A DNA stretch of 64,000 bases from Actinernus sp. WN-2022 (taxonomy: Eukaryota > Cnidaria > Anthozoa > Actiniaria > Actinernidae): contig JAOWCC010000330.1 of NCBI GenBank assembly GCA_030867875.1, forward strand, positions 434,001-498,000, written 5' to 3'. Positions 36,901 through 49,569 of the stretch are shown piece by piece. A program made the translations under genes and the position numbers. The notes beneath the pieces were generated by a model. That model saw only the letters and a list, made by a program, of their open reading frames with translations. It had not been told where the DNA came from and ran no database searches. The stretch's first letter is position 1. Each line of letters opens with the position of its first letter.

Positions 36901-39900
36901 CAGTGTTACTAGGAAATCTAGATAATTAGTTGAATTTGCGAGATAACACAGTTATTTCGAAGTCAAAAATAAAGGATATGCTCTGTGTGTTGTTGTAAAA
37001 CACACCAGTACAAATGAAAGAACTTGGCCTGTGCCATACCACTGCAAGTGTGACAACTCGCCCAATATTGATGGTATTGAAAGCGCAAAAGAACTAAATT
37101 GACCTCCGGGCATCAGTGTTACTAGAAAAACTAGATAATTAGTTGAATTTGCGATATAACACAGTTATTTCGAAGTGCAAAGATAAAGAATATGCTCTGT
37201 CATTGTTGTCAAACATACCAGTACAAATGAAAGAGCTTGGGGTGTGCCATAACACTGCAAACGTGACAACTCGTCCAATAATGATGGTATTGATGGCGCA
37301 ATAGAATTAAATTGATCTCCAGTCATCAGTGTTACTAGAAAAACTAGATAATTAGTTGAATTTGCGATATAACACAGTTATTTCGAAGTCCAAAGATAAA
37401 GAATATGCTCTGTGATTGTTGTCAAAGATACCAGTACAAATGAAAGAGCTTGCAATTGGCCTCTGCCATAACACGGAAAATGTGACAACTCGCCAAATAG
37501 TGATGGTATTGATGGCGCAATAAAAATAAATTGACCTCCAGGCATCAGTGTTACTAGGAAAACTAGATAATTAGTTGAATTTGCGATATAACACAGTTAT
37601 TTCGAAGTCAAAAATAAAGGATATGCTGTGTGTGTTGTTGTAAAACACACCAGTACAAATGAAAGAACTTGGCCTGTGCCATACCACTGCAAGTGTGACA
37701 ACTCGCCCAATATTGATGGTATTGATAGCGCAAAAGAACTAAATTGACCTCCGGGCATCAGTGTTACTAGGAACACTAGATAATTAGTTGAATTTGCGAT
37801 ATAACACAGTTATTTCGAAGTCTAATATAAAGAATATGCTCTGTGTGTTGTTGTCAAACATACCAGTACAAATGAAAGAGCTTGGGGTGTCCCATAACAC
37901 TGCAAATATGACAACTCGCCCAATAGTGATGTTATTGATGGCGCAATAGAACTAAATTGACCACCAGGCAACAGTGTTACTAGGAAAACTAGATAATTAG
38001 TTGAATTTGCGATATAACACAGTTATTTCGAAGTCTAAAGATAAAGAATATGCTCTGTGACTGTTGTCAATCATACCAGTACAAATGAAAGAACTTGGGG
38101 TGTGCCATAACACTGCAAATATGACAACTCGCCCAATAGTGATGGTATTGATGGCGCAATAGAACTAAATTGACCTCCTGGCATCAGTGTTGCTAGAAAA
38201 ACTTGATAATTAGATTCATTTGTGATATAACACAGTTATTTGGAAGTGCAAAGATAAAGAATATGCTCTGTGATTGTTGTCAAACATACCAGTACAAATG
38301 AAAGAGCTTGGGGTGTGCCATAACACTGCAAAGGTGACAACTTGCCCAATAGTGGTGGTATTGATAGCGCAATAGAAATAAATTGACCACCTGGCATCAG
38401 TGTTACTAGAAAAACTAGATAATTAGATGCATTTGTGATATAACACAGTTATTTCGAAGTTCAAAGATAAAGAATATGCTCTGTGATTGTTGTCAAACAT
38501 ACCAGTACAAATGAAAGAGCTTGGGGTGTGCCATAAAACTGCAAACGTGACAACTCGTCCAATAATGATGGTATTGATGGCGCAATAGAATTAAATTGAT
38601 CTCCAGTCATCAGTGTTACTAGAAAAACTAGATAATTAGTTGAATTTGCGATATAACACAGTTATTTCGAAGTCCAAAGATAAAGAATATGCTCTGTGAT
38701 TGTTGTCAAAGATACCAGTACAAATGAAAGAACTTGCAATTGGCCTCTGCCATAACACTGAAAATGTGACAACTCGCCAAATAGTGATGGTATTGATGGC
38801 GCAATAGAATTAAATTGACCTCCAGGCATCAGTGTTACTAGAAAAACCAGATAAATAGTTGAATTTGCGATATAACACAGTTATTTCGAAGTCAAAAATA
38901 AAGGATATGCTGTGTGTGTTGTTGTAAAACACACCAGTACAAATGAAAGAACTTGGCCTGTGCCATACCACTGCAAGTGTGACAACTCGCCCAATATTGA
39001 TGGTATTGATAGCGCAAAAGAACTAAATTGACCTCCGGGCATCAGTGTTACTAGGAACACTAGATAATTAGTTGAATTTGCGATATAACACAGTTATTTC
39101 GAAGTCTAATATAAAGAATATGCTGTGTGTGTTGTTGTAAAACATACCAGTACAAATGAAAGAGCTTGGGGTGTGCCATAACACTGCAAATATGACAACT
39201 CGCCCAATAGTGATGGTATTGATGGCGCAATAGAACTAAATTGACCTCCAGGCATCAGTGTTACTAGAAAAACTAGATAATTAGTTGAATTTGCGATATA
39301 ACACAGTTATTTCGAAGTGCAAAGATAAAGAATATGCTCACTGATTGTTCTCAAACATACCAGTACAAATGTAAGAGCTTGGCCTGTGCGATAACACTGC
39401 AAAGGTGACAACTTTCCCAATAGTGGTGGTATTGATAGCGCAATAGAAATAAATTGACCTCCTGGCATCAGTGTTACTAGAAAAACTTGATAATTAGATT
39501 CATTTGTGATGTAACACAGTTATTTCGAAGTCAAAAATAAAGGATATGCTGTGTGTGTTGTTGTAAAACACACCAGTACAAATGAAAGAACTTGGCCTGT
39601 GCCATACCACTGCAAGTGTGACAACTCGCCCAATATTGATGGTATTGATAGCGCAAAAGAACTAAATTGACCTCCGGGCATCAGTGTTACTAGGAACACT
39701 AGATAATTAGTTGAATTTGCGATATAACACAGTTATTTCGAAGTCTAATATAAAGAATATGCTCTGTGTGTTGTTGTCAAACATACCAGTACAAATGAAA
39801 GAGCTTGGGGTGTGCCATAACACTGCAAATATGACAACTCGCCCAATAGTGATGGTATTGATGGCGCAATAGAACTAAATTGACCTCCAGGCATCAGTGT

Positions 39901-39940
39901 TACTAGAAAAACTAGATAATTAGTTGAATTTGCGATATAA
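33960..39940. repeat. 28-monomer segment (5981 bp), first copy
   Basis: From about 33790 to 36325 this segment recurs at about 39771-42306 with an offset of 5981 bp. Shared marks include gctcactgattgttctc, aagaggttggcctgtgcgttaac (near 35735 and 41715), ttagtcgaatttg, and a 1-bp-shorter accagataatag near 36280 and 42261. The right half (about 35664-38896) instead pairs with 44859-48091. The segment also contains class b and c monomers of the 16-monomer type (ggtgtcccat, gatgttattg near 37890, gtcaatcatacc near 38065), so its content was drawn from the left HOR. Confidence 0.83.
39302..39940. repeat. Local 639-bp (three-monomer) duplication
   Basis: The class h monomer with gctcactgattgttctc starts at 39302 and again at 39941, 639 bp (3 x 213) later. 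Between them, the d monomer's gatgtaacacag flank is joined to a class a start (gtcaaaaataaagg) at about 39515. This seam shows where the crossover joined two non-equivalent monomers. Confidence 0.82.
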
Positions 39941-42900
39941 CACAGTTATTTCGAAGTGCAAAGATAAAGAATATGCTCACTGATTGTTCTCAAACATACC
40001 AGTACAAATGTAAGAGCTTGGCCTGTGCGATAACACTGCAAAGGTGACAACTTTCCCAATAGTGGTGGTATTGATAGCGCAATAGAAATAAATTGACCTC
40101 CTGGCATCAGTGTTACTAGAAAAACTTGATAATTAGATTCATTTGTGATGTAACACAGTTATTTCGAAGTGCAAAGATAAAGAATATGCTCTGTGATTGT
40201 TGTCAAACATACCAGTACAAATGAAAGAGCTTGGGGTGTGCAATAACACTGCAAAGGTGACAACTTGCCCAATAGTGGTGGTATTGATAGCGCAATAGAA
40301 ATAAATTGACCACCTGTCATCAGTGTTACTAGGAAAACTAGATAATTAGTTGAATTTGCGAGATAACACAGTTATTTCGAAGTCAAAAATAAAGGATATG
40401 CTGTGTGTGTTGTTGTAAAACACACCAGTACAAATGAAAGAACTTGGCCTGTGCCATACCACTGCAAGTGTGACAACTCGCCCAATATTGATGGTATTGA
40501 TAGCGCAAAAGAACTAAATTGACCTCCGGGCATCAGTGTTACTAGGAACACTAGATAATTAGTTGAATTTGCGATATAACACAGTTATTTCGAAGTCTAA
40601 AGATAAAGAATATGCTCTGTGACTGTTGTCAAACATACCAGTACAAATGAAAGAACTTGGGGTGTGCCATAACACTGCAAATATGACAACTCGCCCAATA
40701 GTGATGGTATTGATGGCGCAATAGAACTAAATTGACCTCCAGGCATCAGTGTTACTAGAAAAACTAGATAATTAGTTGAATTTGCGATATAACACAGTTA
40801 TTTCGAAGTGCAAAAATAAAGAATATGCTCTCTGATTGTTCTCAAACATACCAGTACAAATGAAAGAACTTGGCCTGTGCCATACCACTGCAAGTGTGAC
40901 AACTCGCCCAATATTGATGGTATTGATAGCGCAATAGAACTAAATTGACCACCAGGCATCAGTGTTACCAGGAAAACTAGATAATTAGTTGAATTTGCGA
41001 TATAACACAGTTATTTCGAAGTCCAAAGATAAAGAATATGCTCTGTGATTGTTGTCAAACATACCAGTACAAATGAAAGAGCTTGGCCTGTGCGATAACA
41101 CTGAAAATGTGACAACTCGGCCAATAGTGATGGTATTGATGGCGCAATAGAAATAAATTGACCTACAGGCATCAGTGTTACTAGGAAAACTAGATAATTA
41201 GTTGAATTTGCGAGATAACACAGTTATTTCGAAGTCAAAAATAAAGGATATGCTGTGTGTGTTGTTGTAAAACACACCAGTACAAATGAAAGAACTTGGC
41301 CTGTGCCATACCACTGCAAGTGTGACAACTCGCCCAATATTGATGGTATTGATAGCGCAAAAGAACTAAATTGACCTCCGGGCATCAGTGTTACTAGGAA
41401 CACTAGATAATTAGTTGAATTTGCGATATAACACAGTTCTTTCGAAGTCTAAAGATAAAGAATATGCTCTGTGACTGTTGTCAAACATACCAGTACAAAT
41501 GAAAGAACTTGGGGTGTGCCATAACACTGCAAATATGACAACTCGCCCAATAGTGATGGTATTGATGGCGCAATAGAACTAAATTGACCTCCAGGCATCA
41601 GTGTTACTAGAAAAACTTGATAATTAGTTGAATTTGCGATATAACACAGTTATTTCGAAGTGCAAAAATAAAGAATATGCTCTCTGATTGTTCTCAAACA
41701 TACCAGTACAAATGTAAGAGGTTGGCCTGTGCGTTAACACTGCAAAGGTGACAACTTGCCCAATAGTGGTGGTATTGATAGCGCAATAGAAATAAATTGA
41801 CCTCCTGGCATCAGTGTTACTAGAAAAACTTGATAATTAGATTCATTTGTGATATAACACAGTTATTTCGAAGTGCAAAGATAAAGAATATGCTCTGTGT
41901 GTTGTTGTCAAACATACCAGTACAAATGAAAGAGCTTGGGGTTTGCCATAACACTGCAAACGTGACAACTCGTCCAATAATGATGGTATTGATGGCGCAA
42001 TAGAATTAAATTGATCTCCAGTCATCAGTGTTACTAGAAAAACTAGATAATTAGTCGAATTTGCGATATAACACAGTTATTTCGAAGTCCAAAGATAAAG
42101 AATATGCTCTGTGATTGTTGTCAAAGATACCAGTACAAATGAAAGAGCTTGCAATTGGCATCTGCCATAACACTGAAAATGTGACAACTCGCCAAATAGT
42201 GATGGTATTGATGGCGCAATAGAACTAAATTGACCTCCAGGCATCAGTGTTACTAGAAAAACCAGATAATAGTTGAATTTGCGATATAACACAGTTATTT
42301 CGAAGTCTAATATAAAGAATATGCTCTGTGTGTTGTTGTCAAACATACCAGTACAAATGAAAGAGCTTGGGGTGTCCCATAACACTGCAAATATGACAAC
42401 TCGCCCAATAGTGATGTTATTGATGGCGCAATAGAACTAAATTGACCTCCGGGCATCAGTGTTACTAGGAACACTAGATAATTAGTTGAATTTGCGATAT
42501 AACACAGTTATTTCGAAGTCTAATATAAAGAATATGCTCTGTGTGTTGTTGTCAAACATACCAGTACAAATGAAAGAGCTTGGGGTGTCCCATAACACTG
42601 CAAATATGACAACTCGCCCAATAGTGATGTTATTGATGGCGCAATAGAACTAAATTGACCACCAGGCAACAGTGTTACTAGGAAAACTAGATAATTAGTT
42701 GAATTTGCGATATAACACAGTTATTTCGAAGTCTAAAGATAAAGAATATGTTCTGTGACTGTTGTCAATCATACCAGTACAAATGAAAGAACTTGGGGTG
42801 TGCCATAACACTGCAAATATGACAACTCGCCCAATAGTGATGGTATTGATGGCGCAATAGAACTAAATTGACCTCCTGGCATCAGTGTTACTAGAACAAC

Positions 42901-44858
42901 TAGATAATTAGATGCATTTGTGATATAACACAGTTATTTCGAAGTTCAAAGATAAAGAATATGCTCTGTGATTGTTGTCAAACATACCAGTACAAATAAA
43001 AGAGCTTGGGGTGTGCCATAAAACTGCAAACGTGACAACTCGTCCAATAATGATGGTATTGATGGCGCAATAGAATTAAATTGATCTCCAGTCATCAGTG
43101 TTACTAGAAAAACTAGATAATTAGTTGAATTTGCGATATAACACAGTTATTTCGAAGTCCAAAGATAAAGAATATGCTCTGTGATTGTTGTCAAAGATAC
43201 AAGTACAAATGAAAGAGCTTGCAATTGGCCTCTGCCATAACACTGAAAATGTGACAACTCGCCAAATAGTGATGGTATTGATGGCGCAATAGAATTAAAT
43301 TGACCTCCAGGCATCAGTGTTACTAGAAAAACCAGATAAATAGTTGAATTTGCGATATAACACAGTTATTTCGAAGTCCAAAGATAAAGAATATGCTCTG
43401 TGATTGTTGTCAAAGATACCAGTACAAATGAAAGAGCTTGCAATTGGCATCTGCCATAACACTGAAAATGTGACAACTCGCCAAATAGTGATGGTATTGA
43501 TGGCGCAATAGAACTAAATTGACCTCCAGGCATCAGTGTTACTAGAAAAACCAGATAAATAGTTGAATTTGCGATATAACACAGTTATTTCGAAGTCAAA
43601 AATAAAGGATATGCTGCGTGTGTTGTTGTAAAACACACCAGTACAAATGAAAGAACTTGGCCTGTGCCATACCACTGCAAGTGTGACAACTCGCCCAATA
43701 TTGATGGTATTGATAGCGCAAAAGAACTAAATTGACCTCCGGGCATCAGTGTTACTAGGAACACTAGATAATTAGTTGAATTTGCGATATAACACAGTTA
43801 TTTCGAAGTCTAATATAAAGAATATGCTCTGTGTGTTGTTGTCAAACATACCAGTACAAATGAAAGAGCTTGGCCTGTGCGATAACACTGCAAAGGTGTC
43901 AACTTTCCCAATAGTGGTGGTATTGATAGCGCAATAGAAATAAATTGACCTCCTGGCATCAGTGTTACTAGAAAAACTTGATAATTAGATTCATTTGTGA
44001 TGTAACACAGTTATTTCGAAGTGCAAAGATAAAGAATATGCTCTCTGATTGTTCTCAAACATACCAGTACAAATGTAAGAGCTTGGTCTGTGCGATAACA
44101 CTGCAAAGGTGACAACTTTCCCAATAGTGGTGGTATTGATAGCGCAATAGAAATAAATTGACCACCTGGCATCAGTGTTACTAGAAAAACTAGATAATTA
44201 GATGCATTTGTGATATAACACAGTTATTTCGAAGTGCAAAGATAAAGAATATGCTCTGTCATTGTTGTCAAACATACCAGTACAAATGAAAGAGCTTGGG
44301 GTGTGCCATAACACTGCAAACGTGACAACTCGTCCAATAATGATGGTATTGATGGCGCAATAGAATTAAATTGATCTCCAGTCATCAGTGTTACTAGAAC
44401 AACTAGATAATTAGTTGAATTTGCGATATAACACAGTTTTTTTCGAAGTCCAAAGATAAAGAATATGCTCTGTGATTGTTGTCAAAGATACCAGTACAAA
44501 TGAAAGAGCTTGGCCTGTGCGATAACACTGAAAATGTGACAACTCGCCCAATAGTGATGGTATTGATGGCGCAATAGAACTAAATTGACCTCCAGGCATC
44601 AGTGTTACTAGAAAAACTAGATAATTAGTTGAATTTGCGATATAACACAGTTATTTCGAAGTGCAAAAATAAAGAATATGCTCTCTGATTGTTCTCAAAC
44701 ATACCAGTACAAATGAAAGAACTTGGCCTGTGCCATACCACTGCAAGTGTGACAACTCGCCCAATATTGATGGTATTGATAGCGCAATAGAACTAAATTG
44801 ACCTCCAGGCATCAGTGTTACTAGAAAAACTAGATAATTAGTTGAATTTGCGATATAA
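39941..44858. repeat. Composite block: second copies of 33.96-36.3 kb and 37.8-38.9 kb segments
   Basis: The block 39941 to about 42306 repeats 33960-36325. The sequence then switches to class b monomers of the 37801-type (gtctaatataaag, ggtgtcccat, gatgttattg), which occur twice in succession at 42290 and 42503. Next come class c (42716) and material matching about 38400-38880 but lacking one monomer: the cttgataattagattc monomer is missing, leaving gaacaactagataattagatgc near 42893. From about 43000 to 43870 the block matches 47711-48581 at offset 4711, including gatacaagtac and gctgcgtgtg. Confidence 0.82.
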
Positions 44859-47800
44859 CACAGTTATTTCGAAGTGCAAAAATAAAGAATATGCTCTCTG
44901 ATTGTTCTCAAACATACCAGTACAAATGTAAGAGGTTGGCCTGTGCGTTAACACTGCAAAGGTGACAACTTGCCCAATAGTGGTGGTATTGATAGCGCAA
45001 TAGAAATAAATTGACCTCCTGGCATCAGTGTTACTAGAAAAACTTGATAATTAGATTCATTTGTGATATAACACAGTTATTTCGAAGTGCAAAGATAAAG
45101 AATATGCTCTGTGTGTTGTTGTCAAACATACCAGTACAAATGAAAGAGCTTGGGGTTTGCCATAACACTGCAAACGTGACAACTCGTCCAATAATGATGG
45201 TATTGATGGCGCAATAGAATTAAATTGATCTCCAGTCATCAGTGTTACTAGAAAAACTAGATAATTAGTCGAATTTGCGATATAACACAGTTATTTCGAA
45301 GTCCAAAGATAAAGAATATGCTCTGTGATTGTTGTCAAAGATACCAGTACAAATGAAAGAGCTTGCAATTGGCATCTGCCATAACACTGAAAATGTGACA
45401 ACTCGCCAAATAGTGATGGTATTGATGGCGCAATAGAACTAAATTGACCTCCAGGCATCAGTGTTACTAGAAAAACCAGATAATAGTTGAATTTGCGATA
45501 TAACACAGTTATTTCGAAGTCAAAAATAAAGGATATGCTGTGTGTGTTGTTGTAAAACACACCAGTACAAATGAAAGAACTTGGCCTGTGCCATACCACT
45601 GCAAGTGTGACAACTCGCCCAATATTGATGGTATTGATAGCGCAAAAGAACTAAATTCATCTCCGGGCATCAGTGTTACTAGGAACACTAGATAATTAGT
45701 TGAATTTGCGATATAACACAGTTATTTCGAAGTCTAATATAAAGAATATGCTCTGTATGTTGTTGTCAAACATACCAGTACAAATGAAAGAGCTTGGGGT
45801 GTGCCATAACACTGCAAATATGACAACTCCCCCAATAGTGATGGTATTGATGGCGCAATAGAACTAAATTGACCACCAGGCATCAGTGTTACTAGGAAAA
45901 CTAGATAATTAGTTGAATTTGCGATATAACACAGTTATTTCGAAGTCCAAAGATAAAGAATATGCTCTGTGATTGTTGTCAAACATACCAATACAAATGA
46001 AAGAGCTTTGCCTGTGCGATAACACTGAAAATGTGACAACTCTCCCAATAGTGATGGTATTGATGGCGCAATAGAAATAAATTGACCTACAGGCATCAGT
46101 TTTACTAGGAAATCTAGATAATTAGTTGAATTTGCGAGATAACACAGTTATTTCGAAGTCAAAAATAAAGGATATGCTGTGTGTGTTGTTGTAAAACACA
46201 CCAGTACAAATGAAAGAACTTGGCCTGTGCCATACCACTGCAAGTGTGACAACTCGCCCAATATTGATGGTATTGATAGCGCAAAAGAACTAAATTGACC
46301 TCCGGGCATCAGTGTTACTAGAAAAACTAGATAATTAGTTGAATTTGCGATATAACACAGTTATTTCGAAGTGCAAAGATAAAGAATATGCTCTGTCATT
46401 GTTGTCAAACATACCAGTACAAATGAAAGAGCTTGGGGTGTGCGATAACACTGCAAACGTGACAACTCGTCCAATAATGATGGTATTGATGGCGCAATAG
46501 AATTAAATTGATCTCCAGTCATCAGTGTTACTAGAAAAACTAGATAATTAGTTGAATTTGCGATATAACACAGTTATTTCGAAGTCCAAAGATAAAGAAT
46601 ATGCTCTGTGATTGTTGTCAAAGATACCAGTACAAATGAAAGAGCTTGCAATTGGCCTCTGCCATAACACTGAAAATGTGACAACTCGCCAAATAGTGAT
46701 GGTATTGATGGCGCAATAGAAATAAATTGACCTCCAGGCATCAGTGTTACTAGGAAAACTAGATAATTAGTTGAATTTGCGATATAACCCAGTTATTTCG
46801 AAGTCAAAAATAAAGGATATGCTGTGTGTGTTGTTGTAAAACACACCAGTACAAATGAAAGAACTTGGCCTGTGCCATACCACTGCAAGTGTGACAACTC
46901 GCCCAATATTGATGGTATTGATAGCGCAAAAGAACTAAATTGACCTCCGGGCATCAGTGTTACTAGGAACACTAGATAATTAGTTGAATTTGCGATATAA
47001 CACAGTTATTTCGAAGTCTAATATAAAGAATATGCTCTGTGTGTTGTTGTCAAACATACCAGTACAAATGAAAGAGCTTGGGGTGTCCCATAACACTGCA
47101 AATATGACAACTCGCCCAATAGTGATGTTATTGATGGCGCAATAGAACTAAATTGACCACCAGGCAACAGTGTTACTAGGAAAACTAGATAATTAGTTGA
47201 ATTTGCGATATAACACAGTTATTTCGAAGTCTAAAGATAAAGAATATGATCTGTGACTGTTGTCAATCATACCAGTACAAATGAAAGAACTTGGGGTGTG
47301 CCATAACACTGCAAATATGACAACTCGCCCAATAGTGATGGTATTGATGGCGCAATAGAACTAAATTGACCTCCTGCCGTCAGTGTTACTAGAAAAACTT
47401 GATAATTAGATTCATTTGTGATATAACACAGTTATTTCGAAGTGCAAAGATAAAGAATATGCTCTGTGATTGTTGTCAAACATACCAGTACAAATGAAAG
47501 AGCTTGGGGTGTGCCATAACACTGCAAAGGTGACAACTTGCCCAATAGTGGTGGTATTGATAGCGCAATAGAAATAAATTGACCACCTGGCATCAGTGTT
47601 ACTAGAAAAACTAGATAATTAGATGCATTTGTGATATAACACAGTTATTTCGAAGTTCAAAGATAAAGAATATGCTCTGTGATTGTTGTCAAACATACCA
47701 GTACAAATGAAAGAGCTTGGGGTGTGCCATAAAACTGCAAACGTGACAACTCGTCCAATAATGATGGTATTGATGGCGCAATAGAATTAAATTGATCTCC

Positions 47801-49569
47801 AGTCATCAGTGTTACTAGAAAAACTAGATAATTAGTTGAATTTGCGATATAACACAGTTATTTCGAAGTCCAAAGATAAAGAATATGCTCTGTGATTGTT
47901 GTCAAAGATACAAGTACAAATGAAAGAGCTTGCAATTGGCCTCTGCCATAACACTGAAAATGTGACAACTCGCCAAATAGTGATGGTATTGATGGCGCAA
48001 TAGAATTAAATTGACCTCCAGGCATCAGTGTTACTAGAAAAACCAGATAAATAGTTGAATTTGCGATATAACACAGTTATTTCGAAGTCCAAAGATAAAG
48101 AATATGCTCTGTGATTGTTGTCAAAGATACCAGTACAAATGAAAGAGCTTGCAATTGGCATCTGCCATAACACTGAAAATGTGACAACTCGCCAAATAGT
48201 GATGGTATTGATGGCGCAATAGAACTAAATTGACCTCCAGGCATCAGTGTTACTAGAAAAACCAGATAAATAGTTGAATTTGCGATATAACACAGTTATT
48301 TCGAAGTCAAAAATAAAGGATATGCTGCGTGTGTTGTTGTAAAACACACCAGTACAAATGAAAGAACTTGGCCTGTGCCATACCACTGCAAGTGTGACAA
48401 CTCGCCCAATATTGATGGTATTGATAGCGCAAAAGAACTAAATTGACCTCCGGGCATCAGTGTTACTAGGAACACTAGATAATTAGTTGAATTTGCGATA
48501 TAACACAGTTATTTCGAAGTCTAATATAAAGAATATGCTCTGTGTGTTGTTGTCAAACATACCAGTACAAATGAAAGAGCTTGGGGTGTGCCATAACACT
48601 GCAAATATGACAACTCGCCCAATAGTGATGGTATTGATGGCGCAATAGAACTAAATTGACCTCCAGGCATCAGTGTTACTAGAAAAACTAGATAATTAGT
48701 TGAATTTGCGATATAACACAGTTATTTCGAAGTGCAAAGATAAAGAATATGCTCTCTGATTGTTCTCAAACATACCAGTACAAATGTAAGAGCTTGGCCT
48801 GTGCGATAACACTGCAAAGGTGACAACTTTCCCAATAGTGGTGGTATTGATAGCGCAATAGAAATAAATTGACCTCCTGGCATCAGTGTTATTAGAAAAA
48901 CTTGATAATTAGATTCATTTGTGATGTAACACAGTTATTTCGAAGTGCAAAGATAAAGAATATGCTCTCTGATTGTTCTCAAACATACCAGTACAAATGT
49001 AAGAGCTTGGTCTGTGCGATAACACTGCAAAGGTGACAACTTTCCCAATAGTGGTGGTATTGATAGCGCAATAGAAATAAATTGACCACCTGGCATCAGT
49101 GTTACTAGAAAAACTAGATAATTAGATGCATTTGTGATATAACACAGTTATTTCGAAGTGCAAAGATAAAGAATATGCTCTGTCATTGTTGTCAAACATA
49201 CCAGTACAAATGAAAGAGCTTGGGGTGTGCCATAACACTGCAAACGTGACAACTCGTCCAATAATGATGGTATTGATGGCGCAATAGAATTAAATTGATC
49301 TCCAGTCATCAGTGTTACTAGAAAAACTAGATAATTAGTTGAATTTGCGATATAACACAGTTTTTTTCGAAGTCCAAAGATAAAGAATATGCTCTGTGAT
49401 TGTTGTCAAAGATACCAGTACAAATGAAAGAGCTTGGCCTGTGCGATAACACTGAAAATGTGACAACTCGCCCAATAGTGATGGTATTGATGGCGCAATA
49501 GAAATAAATTGACCTACAGGCATCAGTGTTACTAGGAAAACTAGATAATTAGTTGAATTTGCGAGATAA
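44859..49569. repeat. Second copy of the 35.66-38.9 kb segment, plus copy of 43-44.4 kb
   Basis: The block 44859 to about 48091 matches 35664-38896 at offset 9195-9196. The one-base change reflects cttggccgtgcc near 36389 against cttggcctgtgcc here. Shared marks include aagaggttggcc, ttagtcgaatttg, accagataatag, aaattcatctccggg, gagctttgcctgtgcg and ccataaaactgc (38533 and 47729). From about 48060 the sequence follows 43350-44430. There the left copy lacks one monomer (offset 4711 becomes 4924), and both copies carry the run cacagtttttttcg at 44432 and 49356. Confidence 0.84.
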
